From Arthrobacter sp. Soil762 (lineage in GTDB: Bacteria > Actinomycetota > Actinomycetes > Actinomycetales > Micrococcaceae), in contig NZ_LMSG01000004.1 in NCBI RefSeq assembly GCF_001428335.1, positions 1 to 64,000 on the forward strand: DNA of 64,000 nucleotides. Direction: 5' to 3'. The notes under the pieces are model-generated. The model saw only the letters and a list, made by a program, of their open reading frames with translations, did not search any database and was not told the origin of the DNA. Below are positions 8,120-17,199 of this stretch, in pieces. Position 1 is the stretch's first letter, and every line of letters starts with the position of its first letter. The position numbers and the translations under genes are program-made.

Positions 8120-10738
8120 GTGAAGGCAATCCGCAGATTTACCGTCAGAACAGTCCTCCCGGAACCCATCAGGCCGCTGGCCCGGTTGGCCACCAACCTG
8201 CGCTGGTCCTGGCACCGGCCCACCCGTGAACTTTTCGCGGCCCTGAACCCCCGCATCTGGGAGGAATCCGGCCAGGATCCCATCAGTTTCCTGGGCCGGG
8301 TCAGCCGCGAAGAGTTCCAGCGCCTCGCCGCCGACCCCTCGGTGGTGGACCAGGTCCGCGCCGCCGCCGAGGACCTTGACCGGTACCTTGAGCAGCCCCG
8401 CTGGTACCAGAGCCTGGGCGAGGATGCCCCGGCCGCCATCGCGTACTTCTCCCCCGAATTTGGCATCACCGAAGTCCTGCCGCAGTACTCCGGTGGCCTG
8501 GGCATCCTGGCCGGCGACCACCTCAAGGCCGCCTCGGACCTGGGCGTGCCCCTGATCGGCGTTGGCCTGCTGTACCAGGCGGGCTACTTCAAACAGTCAC
8601 TCTCCCGCGACGCCTGGCAGCAGGAAACGTACCCTGTACTCGACCCTGACGGCCTCCCCCTGACTCTGCTTCGTGAACCGTCCGCCGACGGCAACGGCCG
8701 GCCTTTGCAGATCTCACTCCCGCTCCCCAACGGGCGCCGGCTGCTGGCACACATCTGGCGTGCCGACGTCGGACGCGTTCCCCTCTTGCTGCTGGACTCC
8801 AACGTTCCCGGCAACGACGACGCCGCGCGCGGCATCACCGACCGCCTCTACGGCGGCGGCGGAGACCACCGGCTCCAGCAGGAGCTCCTGCTGGGGATGG
8901 GCGGAGTCAAGGCGCTGCGCGCGTACCAGCAGCTCACCGGAACCGCCGCGCCCGAGGTGTTCCACACTAACGAGGGCCATGCCGGCTTCCTGGGGGTTGA
9001 GCGCATCCAGGAACTGATGGCCGGCGACGCCGCCCTCAGCTTCGACGAAGCCCTCGCCGCCGGCCGGGCGTCCACGGTCTTCACCACCCACACTCCCGTT
9101 CCGGCCGGCATCGACCGTTTCGAGATTTCCCAGATCCACCACTTCTTCCAGGCCGGGCTTGCGCCCGCGGTACCCGTGGACCGGATCCTGGAACTGGGCC
9201 GGGAAAACTACGCCGACGGCAACCCGTCAGTCTTTAACATGGCGGTGATGGGACTCCGGCTGGCACAGCGGGCCAACGGCGTCGCCAAGCTCCATGGCGA
9301 GGTATCCCGCGGGATGTTCTCGGCCCTGTGGCCGGGGTTCGACCATTCCGAGGTGCCTATCACGTCCGTTACCAACGGAGTGCACGTGCCCACCTGGGTC
9401 GACGGGCGCATCTCCCGGCTCGCGAGGGAACAGTTCGGCACCGAGGCCGAAGCCCTGGGCCGCTGGGACCTTGCCTACAACGTCAGCGATGCAGACGTCT
9501 GGGCGCTGCGCCGTGAAATGCGCACCGCGTTGGTGGAGGACGTACGCCGCCGGCTCAGGGCTGCGTGGAAGAAACGCGGCGCCGCCGACGCCGAGCTTGG
9601 CTGGACCGACAGCGTCCTGGACCCCGACGTGCTGACCATCGGCTTCGCCCGGCGCGTTCCCACCTACAAGCGCCTGACGCTGATGCTTCGCGAGCCGGAC
9701 CGGCTCAAGGCGCTGCTGCTGCATCCGGAACACCCGATCCAACTGGTGATCGCCGGCAAGTCCCACCCGGCAGATGATGCCGGGAAGAAAATGATCCAGG
9801 ATCTGGTCCGCTTCACCGACGACCCCGAGGTCCGCCACCGCATCGCGTTCCTGCCGAACTACGACATCGCGATGGCCAGGACGCTGTTCCCGGGCTGCGA
9901 CGTGTGGCTCAACAACCCGCTCCGCCCCCTGGAGGCGTGCGGTACGTCGGGCATGAAGGCCGCAATCAACGGTTCGCTGAACCTTTCGGTGATGGACGGC
10001 TGGTGGGATGAAATGTACGACGGCGAGAACGGCTGGGCGATCCCCACCGCCAACAACGACGCGTCCCCCGAGGAGCGGGACGACATCGAGGCCGCGGCGT
10101 TGTACGAACTCCTGGAAACCCAGGTGGCGCCACGCTTCTACGGGAACACGGTGTCTGACAGCGCCGGTGCTGCCGGACCGTCCACCACGGGCACCGAGAA
10201 AGTCCCGACGCATTGGGTGTCAATGATCAAGCACACGCTGTCCCATCTGGGCCCGGCCGTTTCCGCGGAGCGCATGCTGCACGACTACGTCAACGTGCTC
10301 TACCGCCCCGCCGCCGAGGCCGGACGCAGGGCCGTTGCCAACTCCTACGCCCAGGCCCGTGTGCTGGCGGCATGGACTGCCAAAGTACGTTCGGCGTGGC
10401 CTCTGCTGCACGTCGAACATGTGGACTCCGTGGGCGTTTCCGAGGACCCTCAGATCGGGGACACCCTGCAGGTGAACGCCTACATCGCGCTGCACACCCT
10501 CTCACCGGAGGACGTGTCCGTGGAGGTGGCTTATGGCCGTGCCGAGGAAAGCGACACCCTGGCGGATGTCACCCTGATGGAGTTGAACTCGAAAGAGGAC
10601 CTGGGCGAGGGGCGCCACCTGTTCAGCGGCTCGCTGGTCATAGACCGTTCCGGTCCCTTTGGCTACACCGTCCGCGTCCTGCCCCGGCACGAGGCCTTGG
10701 CTTCCAAGGCTGAGCTGGGGCTGATCGTCAACGCCTGA
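8120..10738 (+). CDS. glgP: Alpha-glucan phosphorylase with N-terminal DUF3417
   Basis: This enzyme releases glucose-1-phosphate from alpha-1,4-glucan. The protein of 872 residues starts with the DUF3417 helical region found in the actinobacterial phosphorylase class (RWSWHRPTRELF), then the phosphorylase core with ECPSFGI-like PEFGITEVLPQYSGGLGILAGDH and the pyridoxal-phosphate site CGTSGMKAAINGS (Lys near 613). The frame is open back to 7988, but the extension is unlike the family and GTG 8120 has a correctly spaced leaderless -10. It is divergent from the synthetic glgE operon, so a shared intergenic region controls synthesis and breakdown. A terminator follows. Confidence 0.93.
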   Translation: MKAIRRFTVRTVLPEPIRPLARLATNLRWSWHRPTRELFAALNPRIWEESGQDPISFLGRVSREEFQRLAADPSVVDQVRAAAEDLDRYLEQPRWYQSLGEDAPAAIAYFSPEFGITEVLPQYSGGLGILAGDHLKAASDLGVPLIGVGLLYQAGYFKQSLSRDAWQQETYPVLDPDGLPLTLLREPSADGNGRPLQISLPLPNGRRLLAHIWRADVGRVPLLLLDSNVPGNDDAARGITDRLYGGGGDHRLQQELLLGMGGVKALRAYQQLTGTAAPEVFHTNEGHAGFLGVERIQELMAGDAALSFDEALAAGRASTVFTTHTPVPAGIDRFEISQIHHFFQAGLAPAVPVDRILELGRENYADGNPSVFNMAVMGLRLAQRANGVAKLHGEVSRGMFSALWPGFDHSEVPITSVTNGVHVPTWVDGRISRLAREQFGTEAEALGRWDLAYNVSDADVWALRREMRTALVEDVRRRLRAAWKKRGAADAELGWTDSVLDPDVLTIGFARRVPTYKRLTLMLREPDRLKALLLHPEHPIQLVIAGKSHPADDAGKKMIQDLVRFTDDPEVRHRIAFLPNYDIAMARTLFPGCDVWLNNPLRPLEACGTSGMKAAINGSLNLSVMDGWWDEMYDGENGWAIPTANNDASPEERDDIEAAALYELLETQVAPRFYGNTVSDSAGAAGPSTTGTEKVPTHWVSMIKHTLSHLGPAVSAERMLHDYVNVLYRPAAEAGRRAVANSYAQARVLAAWTAKVRSAWPLLHVEHVDSVGVSEDPQIGDTLQVNAYIALHTLSPEDVSVEVAYGRAEESDTLADVTLMELNSKEDLGEGRHLFSGSLVIDRSGPFGYTVRVLPRHEALASKAELGLIVNA

Positions 10739-10750
10739 TCCACCGCATTT

Positions 10751-10790
10751 GTTGGCCCCCGCCGTCTTCCGGACAGCGGGGGCCAACCGG
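10751..10790 (+). terminator. Intrinsic terminator after glgP
   Basis: A perfect 12-bp stem (GTTGGCCCCCGC and complement, 10751-10762 with 10776-10787) with a 13-base loop. The T-tract is short, so it may also serve the convergent barstar gene. Confidence 0.75.
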
Positions 10791-10795
10791 TTTAA

Positions 10796-11152
10796 CTAGA
10801 GCAGCACGGCCGTGACCGCGAGGTCACTGCCGGCGTAGCTTTCGGCATCCTGGAGGACCTCGCAGATGATCCCGAAGGACCTGTCCCCCCGGAACGCTGC
10901 GGCCACCTGCCAAAGGATTGTGACCGGGGCGCTACCGTTCTCGCCGATGCTGTCCGCGAAATCGTGCAGGGAGTCGTTCAGGGCGTCCATGTTCACGCCG
11001 TAGTGCTCAGGAAAGGCGAGCACTTCGCCGAAGGTTTCCAGGACAGCCTTCTTACTGTCGGCGGCGGGGACCACCAGGCTGCGGCGGCCGGCGTCGGCGA
11101 CCTGTTCCTGGAGTTCTTCGATGGTCCAGGTGTCGGCGGAGTAAATTTTCAT
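10796..11152 (-). CDS. Barstar-family ribonuclease inhibitor
   Basis: A 118-residue cytoplasmic protein of the barstar family. The region HYGVNMDALNDSLHDF matches the barstar helix that carries the acidic residues blocking the RNase active site, and the C-terminal FGIICEVLQDAESY part matches the final strand. It starts eight bases after the stop of the secreted ribonuclease gene, the usual toxin-then-immunity order. It presumably neutralises that RNase before export. Barstar homologues without a paired nuclease exist, but here the pair is present. Confidence 0.88.
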   Translation of the reverse strand: MKIYSADTWTIEELQEQVADAGRRSLVVPAADSKKAVLETFGEVLAFPEHYGVNMDALNDSLHDFADSIGENGSAPVTILWQVAAAFRGDRSFGIICEVLQDAESYAGSDLAVTAVLL

Positions 11153-11160
11153 GAGGGTGT

Positions 11161-11646
11161 TCAGCTGCCTTCTGCGATGAATTTGAACGAGTCGTAGTGG
11201 TCCTGGGTGTAGTACTTCTCCCCCTCGGAGCCGGTGACAATGCGGCGGGCTCCCCGGTCGGATTCACCCGGGGTGGGCACGGTGTACTCGCGGTAATAGC
11301 CTGAGCCCTGCCGCGGGAGAATGCGCTCGAAGTTGCCGAACGTCTGGTTGTCCTGGCTGTAGCGGTAGGGGCCGCCGGCACGGATGGCGGTGAGGGTAGT
11401 CCGCGCTTCGGCCGGCAGCTGGGATTCCTTGATCGCGGGCAACCCGGACGGGTTGGCGGGAACTACCGCCGGGGCCGAAACCTCCGCAGGACCCGGGACG
11501 GGATCACCCGGGACCGGAGCCGCGCTGGAACTGGCTGCCGGCGTCGTACTTCCCGCTAGGGTCTCAAGGAGCCCGGGGCCGCCGAAAGCGAACACCGCCA
11601 TGGCCAGCAGCCCGGTCAGCAGCAGGGCAATGGAGCGGTTGCGCAA
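11161..11646 (-). CDS. Secreted guanyl-specific ribonuclease (RNase Sa/T1 family)
   Basis: A 161-residue precursor with an N-terminal signal segment (about 1-25), a Ser/Pro/Ala-rich linker to about 68, and a microbial RNase N1/T1 domain. It aligns with Streptomyces RNase Sa: YYREYTV gives catalytic Glu120, ARRIVTG gives Arg135 and DHYDSF gives His150. The cysteine pair that forms the RNase Sa disulfide is absent. The start is TTG with a strong GGAGGGG site. It lies 18 bases after glgX and just before barstar, so all three may be one transcript. Likely roles are scavenging RNA outside the cell or competing with neighbours. Confidence 0.9.
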   Translation of the reverse strand: MRNRSIALLLTGLLAMAVFAFGGPGLLETLAGSTTPAASSSAAPVPGDPVPGPAEVSAPAVVPANPSGLPAIKESQLPAEARTTLTAIRAGGPYRYSQDNQTFGNFERILPRQGSGYYREYTVPTPGESDRGARRIVTGSEGEKYYTQDHYDSFKFIAEGS

Positions 11647-11664
11647 TTTTGGTCCCCTCCGCAG

Positions 11665-13776
11665 CTACGTGCGGTAGATGTTGATCGAGTTCGCCTCGAT
11701 GCTGTCCGTCTCGCCGGACGCCACGCGGCTGCCCTGTCGAAGGTCGTGAAGCGGCGACGTTGTCAGCCGGAGTTCGAACATCCTGCTGGGCGTTCCGTCG
11801 TCGTTCGTGAGTTCCGGAAGGGTGATCTTGACATCGGCGTTGCTGCCGTTGACCACCACCAGGCCTGCGATGGTGCCGTCATCCGAGCCGAGCAGGAGCT
11901 GCATGACCCGGTGCCGAGGATCATTCCACTGATCCATGGACATGGGTTGTCCCGAGTGATCAAACCAGTAGATATAGGACTGCTCATCCCGCGCCGGAAA
12001 ATCATGGGGTTGGCTTGCCAGGAACTCCTTGCGCAGGCGGACGTAGCGCTTGGTGCTGCGGAGCATCTCTGCGGATTCCGGCGTACGCGTCCAGTCGAGC
12101 CAGGCCAGTGGGTTGTCCTGGCAGTAGGCGTTGTTGTTTCCCTGCTGCGTGCGTGCCAGCTCGTCCCCGGCGGTGATCATGGGCACACCGAGCGAAATCA
12201 TCAGGGACGCCATGAGGTTCCGCCGGGACTGCGACCGCTGCGCCAGGATGCTCTCGTCCTCGCTCCGGCCTTCGAAGCCGTGGTTGTAGCTGCGGTTGTC
12301 CCCGTGCCCGTCCCGGTTCTGCTCGCCGTTGGCCTCGTTGTGTTTACGGTCGTAGGACACAAGGTCGTTGAGCGTGAAGCCGTCGTGTGCCGTGATGAGG
12401 TTGACCGACGCCAGCCTGGAACGGCCCGACGCTTCAAAGAGCCCGGCAGACCCGGACAGGGCATCAGCCAGCCGCGCCACGGACCCGCCCTGCCCGCCGG
12501 CTTCGATGGCCGCCCGGTCGGCAAGCCAGAAGGAGCGGACGCCGTCCCTGAAGTGGTCGTTCCAGTCAACCCAGCCGCCCGGGAACCGTCCCGTCTGCCA
12601 GCCGCCATAGCCGACGTCCCAGGGCTCGGCGATCAGTTTTACGTCTGACAGCACCGGATCGGCGGCCACAGCCACCAGGAACGGGTGCCGGGGATCAAAC
12701 TCGTTGTCCGCGTTCCGACAGAGCGTCACGGCCAGGTCGAAACGGAAGCCGTCGATGTGGAATTCGTCCACCCAATACCTGAGGGAATCCAGCACCAACT
12801 GGACCACCCTGGGCTGGCCGAAATTCAGGCTGTTGCCGCAGCCCGTAGTGTCGATGTACTTCCCGTGGCCATCAGTTCGGTAGTACGTGTCCTCACCGAG
12901 TCCGCGGAAGCTGATGGCCTGGCCGTCCGGGCCGCCCTCGGCAGTGTGGTTGTAGACGACGTCGAGAATCACTTCCAGCCCTGCCGCGTGGAGCAGCTTA
13001 ACCATTCCCTTGAACTCGTCCTGGACGGCGTGCGGTCCGGCATCCCGCGCCGCCTGCGTCGCGTAGGCTGCGTGCGGTGCGAAAAACGCGGCCGTGTTGT
13101 AGCCCCAGTAGTTGGTCAGGCCGAGGTTCTGCAGGTGCAGCTCATCGAGGTGGAAGTGCACCGGGAGCAGCTGGACAGCGGTAATACCCAGGCTCTTGAA
13201 ATGCTCGATGATGGCCGGATGGGCCATTCCGGCGTAGGTGCCACGCAGCTCCTCGGGGACATCGGGATGCAGCATACTCTGGCCGCGGACATGGGCCTCG
13301 TAGATGATGGTGTTCCGCCACTGCGTCCGGGGCCGTTCGTCGATGCCCCAGTCAAAATCGCCGGCCATCCGGACGCTCGTCAGGAAACCCTCCCCCTGGT
13401 CCACCGCCCGGCCGTAAGGATCGAGCAAAAGAGGCTGCCCGCCGTCGTCGTCCAGGTCCACGATGGGGACCGCCAGCGGCAACGGGTCCGCCTTGGACGT
13501 GGCGCGAAAACCGTACAGCGATCCGTACGGGAAATCCTCAACAATTCCATGGTGCACGCCGTGGGTGACATTGGGCAGGGTCTGCAGATGCCACTCGCTG
13601 CCCGGAGCCTTGTAGGCAATCTCAAGGTTCTCCACGGCCGGGGCGTACACAGCGACGTTGGCGCTGGACTGCACGCCGTAATCCGCTCCCGATCCCGGGC
13701 GCGGGACGCTGACACCGAGCGGATATGCCGAAGAGGCATCCCTGGTGGAAGCGGTATCGAAAAGCGGCATGACCAT
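11665..13776 (-). CDS. glgX: Glycogen debranching enzyme
   Basis: A GH13 protein of about 703 residues of the GlgX/TreX isoamylase type, which cuts alpha-1,6 branches left after phosphorylase action. Visible elements are the N-terminal CBM48-like domain, VVYNHTAEG, DGFRFDLAVTL (nucleophile Asp), AEPWDVG (acid/base Glu) and TAHDGFTLNDLVSYD. Three starts are possible (13785, 13776, 13770); 13776 is chosen because TACCAT sits seven bases upstream in the leaderless arrangement. With glgP it forms the degradative side of glucan metabolism. Confidence 0.93.
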   Translation of the reverse strand: MVMPLFDTASTRDASSAYPLGVSVPRPGSGADYGVQSSANVAVYAPAVENLEIAYKAPGSEWHLQTLPNVTHGVHHGIVEDFPYGSLYGFRATSKADPLPLAVPIVDLDDDGGQPLLLDPYGRAVDQGEGFLTSVRMAGDFDWGIDERPRTQWRNTIIYEAHVRGQSMLHPDVPEELRGTYAGMAHPAIIEHFKSLGITAVQLLPVHFHLDELHLQNLGLTNYWGYNTAAFFAPHAAYATQAARDAGPHAVQDEFKGMVKLLHAAGLEVILDVVYNHTAEGGPDGQAISFRGLGEDTYYRTDGHGKYIDTTGCGNSLNFGQPRVVQLVLDSLRYWVDEFHIDGFRFDLAVTLCRNADNEFDPRHPFLVAVAADPVLSDVKLIAEPWDVGYGGWQTGRFPGGWVDWNDHFRDGVRSFWLADRAAIEAGGQGGSVARLADALSGSAGLFEASGRSRLASVNLITAHDGFTLNDLVSYDRKHNEANGEQNRDGHGDNRSYNHGFEGRSEDESILAQRSQSRRNLMASLMISLGVPMITAGDELARTQQGNNNAYCQDNPLAWLDWTRTPESAEMLRSTKRYVRLRKEFLASQPHDFPARDEQSYIYWFDHSGQPMSMDQWNDPRHRVMQLLLGSDDGTIAGLVVVNGSNADVKITLPELTNDDGTPSRMFELRLTTSPLHDLRQGSRVASGETDSIEANSINIYRT

Positions 13777-13783
13777 CACGTCC

Positions 13784-13789
13784 ATGGTA
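13784..13789 (-). promoter_or_regulatory. -10 element of possible leaderless glgX promoter
   Basis: TACCAT on the minus strand, seven bases, then ATG at 13776. If translation began at 13785 instead, this element would overlap the start codon, so it bears on the start choice. Confidence 0.4.
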
Positions 13790-13852
13790 GCGGCCAGCGG
13801 CTGTTGAACTGCACTGCCGCTTTTATGACGTCATCCGGACCCACCACGCTCC

Positions 13853-13945
13853 AACGCTCTCGCAGTTTTCGCGCCTTAAACAGAAACGCTCTCTCACCGG
13901 GTGAGAGAGCGTTTCTGTTAAACCCACCAAAGGTGAGAGAGCGTT
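13853..13945. repeat. Palindromic intergenic repeat, AACGCTCTCTCACC units
   Basis: A 41-base palindrome (13879-13919) has 20-bp perfect arms, AACAGAAACGCTCTCTCACC and complement, around a single G. A third copy of the half unit, GGTGAGAGAGCGTT, follows at 13932-13945, and a degraded AACGCTCTC copy precedes at 13853. The stretch lies in the 335-base gap between glgX and rlmB, which otherwise holds no gene I can support. Clustered half units suggest a REP-like or mobile hairpin family rather than a plain terminator, since no T-tract follows. Confidence 0.75.
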
Positions 13946-14111
13946 CGGCAGGACGACGATACAGCCGTTGCGGCCGTTTTGCCAGGGAGCGCATCGCCGA
14001 CCAGAGCCGAAGAAGGCCGCCCGCGGCCGAATGAGGCAACGGGAGGTGTCTAAGCGACGGCAAAGCGGTCGCGGCGGCGACCCCGCCGCCGTGCCGCCGC
14101 CTCGCAGCGAG

Positions 14112-15101
14112 TTACTTGACGGCGCGCTGCCTCGAGATTTCGTACAGGGAGATGCCAACGGCCATGGAGGCGTTGAGCGATTCCATGGCGGAGTTGATCG
14201 GAATGGAGACGATCTGGTCGCAGTTTTCGCGGACCAGGCGGCTCAGGCCCTTGCCTTCGGACCCGACCACAATGCAGACGGGCTCGGCGGCCAGGGTGAG
14301 GTCAGGCAGCGAAACGTCGCCGTCGCCGTCGAGCCCCAGGACAAAGATGCCCATGTTCTTGAACTGCTTCAGGGCACTGTTCAGGTTGGCGGCACGTGCC
14401 ACCGGAACACGCACGGCAGCGCCGGCGCTGGTCTTCCAGGCCGAAGCCGTGACGCCCACGGAGCGGCGTTCCGGGACGATGACGCCGTGGCCGCTGAAGG
14501 CCGAGACGGAGCGGATGATGGCACCAAGGTTGCGCGGGTCCGTGATGCCGTCCAGGGCAACGAACAGCGGGGCGTTGGATACGTGGCCCTTCTTCCAGCG
14601 GTCCACGGTTTCCTCGGCCAGGTCATAAGCGTCCTGGTACTCGTACGGCGGGATCTGCAGGACCAGGCCCTGGTGGATGGCGTCGTCCGTCATGCGGTCA
14701 AGTTCGGGCTTGCCGGTCTCGAGCAGCGGGATACCGCGTTCGGCGGCGATCTTCAGCGACTCCTTGACACGGTCATCCATTTCAATCCGGATGGCGATGT
14801 GCAGGGCCTTCGCGGGGATCCCGGCGCGGAGGGCTTCCACCACGGAGTTACGGCCGGTGACGACTTCCTCGGTGGCGCGGCCCTTGGGACCCGTGCGGGA
14901 GGCGCCGGCGCTGCGGGCACCCGTGCCGCGCTTGGCGGCCGAACGTTCGGCAAGCTGCTTGCTCTTGTGCGCCTTGTGGTACGGGCGGTCCTCCGCCTTG
15001 GGCGTGGGACCCTTGCCTTCGAGGGCCTTACGGCCATGACCACCGGTTCCGATGGTTGGCCCCTTCTTTGCTTTGACCGACCGGCGACCGTTGTTGGCCA
15101 T
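14112..15101 (-). CDS. rlmB: 23S rRNA (guanosine-2'-O)-methyltransferase
   Basis: A 329-residue SpoU/TrmH-family enzyme that uses SAM to methylate a guanosine ribose in 23S rRNA. The first 80 or so residues are basic and low in complexity, as in actinobacterial relatives. The substrate-binding part begins at TGRNSVVEALRAG, and the knotted methyltransferase domain contains LDGITDPRNLGAIIRS, VPERRSVGVT, VVGSEGKGLSRLV and IPINSAMESLNASMAVGISLYE, the three TrmH motifs. It lies 68 bases downstream of cysS in the same direction. The 2251 site is inferred from family membership. Confidence 0.92.
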   Translation of the reverse strand: MANNGRRSVKAKKGPTIGTGGHGRKALEGKGPTPKAEDRPYHKAHKSKQLAERSAAKRGTGARSAGASRTGPKGRATEEVVTGRNSVVEALRAGIPAKALHIAIRIEMDDRVKESLKIAAERGIPLLETGKPELDRMTDDAIHQGLVLQIPPYEYQDAYDLAEETVDRWKKGHVSNAPLFVALDGITDPRNLGAIIRSVSAFSGHGVIVPERRSVGVTASAWKTSAGAAVRVPVARAANLNSALKQFKNMGIFVLGLDGDGDVSLPDLTLAAEPVCIVVGSEGKGLSRLVRENCDQIVSIPINSAMESLNASMAVGISLYEISRQRAVK

Positions 15102-15169
15102 GATTTTCCACCCTTGATTGTTTGACTGAGTCTGCTTACCAGTCTACTGAATCAAGTAAAATCGCCGGT

Positions 15170-16627
15170 TCAGTCCCGTTGCAGGCTCCAGGTAGCGCCA
15201 TTTGGGCCATCTTCGACGACGACGCCGGCCGCCTTCAGCGTGTCGCGGATGGCGTCGGAGGCAGCCCAGTCCTTGGTGGCCCGGGCCTGCGTGCGGGCAG
15301 CGAGCTGGGCTTCCACCAGGACGTCGAGGGCGGCTGACTCCCGGGCGTCCGACGCCGGGCCGGACGCCACCGCATTCAGGCCCAGGACCCGCAGCATGTC
15401 ATGCACGCTGCGCAAGGCCTGCTGGGCGTCTTCCAGCTTCCCCTCCGTCAGGGCAGTGTTGCCGGCACGGACTGTTTCGTGGACCACTGCGAGGGCCTGC
15501 GGCACATTGAGATCGTCATCCATGGCGCTCTCGAACGCCTCGGGAACCTTGCCGTAGGTGGCGAAGGTGTAGTTCCCACCGGCGGCGAGGGCCCGAACGG
15601 CGCGGCTGATGAAGCCGTCAATGCGTTCGACGGCGGCGGCGGCCTCGTCGAGCGATGTGGGGCGGTAGTCCAGCACTGAGCGGTAGTGGGCCTGCCCGAG
15701 GTAGTAGCGGACCACCCGAGGCGACGCGATGTCCAGCATCTCCGAAGGGCTGATGGTGTTGCCGATGGACTTGGACATTTTCTCGCCCTGGTACGTGACC
15801 ATACCGTTGTGCATCCAGAAGTTGGCGAACCCGTGCCCTGCGGCCTGGGACTGCGCCATTTCGTTTTCGTGGTGCGGGAAGCGCAGGTCCAGTCCGCCGC
15901 CGTGGATATCAAATTCGGTGCCGAGGTACTTGGTGACCATGGCGGAGCATTCCAGGTGCCAGCCCGGACGTCCGGCGCCCCAGGGCGAGGCCCAGCTCGC
16001 CGTCGTCGGCTCTCCTTCTTTGGAGCCCTTCCACAGCGCAAAGTCGCGGGGGTCCTTCTTGCCGCGGGGATCCGCGTCCGGGGCACCCTGCATGTCGTCA
16101 ATGTTCTGGCGCGTCAGTGTCCCGTACTTGTCCCAGGACCGCACGTCGAAGTAGACGTCGCCGGAATCGTCCAGCGCCGGGTAGGCGTGGCCGCGGTCGA
16201 TCAGCTGTTGGATCAGCGCATGCATTTCGGGGATATGGCCGGTTGCCCGTGGCTCATAAGTGGGCCGGGAAACGCCGAGCGTGTCGTAGGCCTGCAGGAA
16301 CGCCTGCTCGTAGCGATAGGCCAGGGCCCACCATTCCTCCTCGCGGACAGCGTCCGGTCCGGCTTCGAAGTCCGGGCTGAACGATTCGGCAGACTTGGCG
16401 AGGATCTTGTCGTCGATGTCCGTGACGTTGCGGACCGCGGTGACCCGCAGCCCCCGGTACTCGAGCCAGCGGGTCAGCTGGTCAAAGGCGATCGCCGAGC
16501 GGATGTGACCTACGTGGGGCATGCCCTGCACGGTGGCTCCGCAGTAGTACAGGCTCGCTTTTCCCGGGACGAGGGGAACGAAGTCACGGACTTCGGCGGA
16601 CGCGGTGTCATAGAAGCGGAGAGTCAC
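15170..16627 (-). CDS. cysS: Cysteinyl-tRNA synthetase
   Basis: A 485-residue class I synthetase that charges tRNA-Cys. [18 protein letters not shown] carries the zinc Cys and the HIGH-type motif, with HHENE later in the zinc site, and EKMSKSIGN is the KMSKS loop. Length is typical. The start GTG 16627 has both a TAATCT -10 six bases upstream and a GGAG overlapping the spacer, so it may be leaderless or short-leadered. It precedes rlmB and follows ispF, an order shared with mycobacteria. Confidence 0.95.
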   Translation of the reverse strand: MTLRFYDTASAEVRDFVPLVPGKASLYYCGATVQGMPHVGHIRSAIAFDQLTRWLEYRGLRVTAVRNVTDIDDKILAKSAESFSPDFEAGPDAVREEEWWALAYRYEQAFLQAYDTLGVSRPTYEPRATGHIPEMHALIQQLIDRGHAYPALDDSGDVYFDVRSWDKYGTLTRQNIDDMQGAPDADPRGKKDPRDFALWKGSKEGEPTTASWASPWGAGRPGWHLECSAMVTKYLGTEFDIHGGGLDLRFPHHENEMAQSQAAGHGFANFWMHNGMVTYQGEKMSKSIGNTISPSEMLDIASPRVVRYYLGQAHYRSVLDYRPTSLDEAAAAVERIDGFISRAVRALAAGGNYTFATYGKVPEAFESAMDDDLNVPQALAVVHETVRAGNTALTEGKLEDAQQALRSVHDMLRVLGLNAVASGPASDARESAALDVLVEAQLAARTQARATKDWAASDAIRDTLKAAGVVVEDGPNGATWSLQRD

Positions 16628-16633
16628 CGCTCC

Positions 16634-16639
16634 AGATTA
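16634..16639 (-). promoter_or_regulatory. -10 element ahead of cysS
   Basis: TAATCT on the minus strand, six bases, then GTG of cysS. The spacer contains GGAG, so this could also be read as a ribosome site. Confidence 0.45.
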
Positions 16640-16696
16640 GCGGAAAAGGACTGTGTGCCGGCCCCCGCGCGTTTATCCGGCCTGAACAACGCTGGG

Positions 16697-17197
16697 TTAA
16701 ATCACCGGATAGACCAAAGCGGTGGCGACGGCGGAAATGCCCTCGCCCCTGCCGGTGAAACCGAGTCCGTCGCTGGTGGTGGCCGTGACACTGACCGGCG
16801 CCCCTGCCGCCTCGCTCAGCACGCGTTGGGACTCTTCCCGCCGCGGGCCGAATTTGGGCCGGGTAGCCACGAACTGCACTGCCACGTTGCCGATCTCAAA
16901 GCCGGCCGCACGGACAATCCTCGCCGCCTCGGTCAGGAGCGTGACGCCGGAGGCTCCGGCGAACTCCGGACGGTCGGTGCCAAAATGCGTGCCGAGGTCC
17001 CCGATGCCGGCGGCCGAGAACAGGGCGTCGGCGGCGGCGTGGGCCACCGGGTCCCCGTCCGAATGCCCGGCCAGTCCACGCTCGCCTTCCCAGAACAGCC
17101 CGCCCAGCCAGAGCGGACGGGGAAGGTCAGGGGACGCGTAGGCATGGACATCCAGGCCGATACCCGTGCGCGGCAGGATCATCTTGGCTTCACTCAT
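16697..17197 (-). CDS. ispF: 2-C-methyl-D-erythritol 2,4-cyclodiphosphate synthase
   Basis: A 166-residue enzyme of the non-mevalonate isoprenoid pathway that cyclises the CDP-methylerythritol phosphate product. GLDVHAY gives the Asp-x-His metal ligands and [16 protein letters not shown] the third metal His. Length is standard. It starts two bases after the ispD stop and so is translationally linked to ispD. Confidence 0.95.
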   Translation of the reverse strand: MSEAKMILPRTGIGLDVHAYASPDLPRPLWLGGLFWEGERGLAGHSDGDPVAHAAADALFSAAGIGDLGTHFGTDRPEFAGASGVTLLTEAARIVRAAGFEIGNVAVQFVATRPKFGPRREESQRVLSEAAGAPVSVTATTSDGLGFTGRGEGISAVATALVYPVI

Positions 17198-17199
17198 GC

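Noticed and set aside
14040-14110. Terminator downstream of rlmB
   Set aside because: GC-rich GGCGGC/GCCGCC pairing exists, but there is no T-tract and the stem is imprecise.
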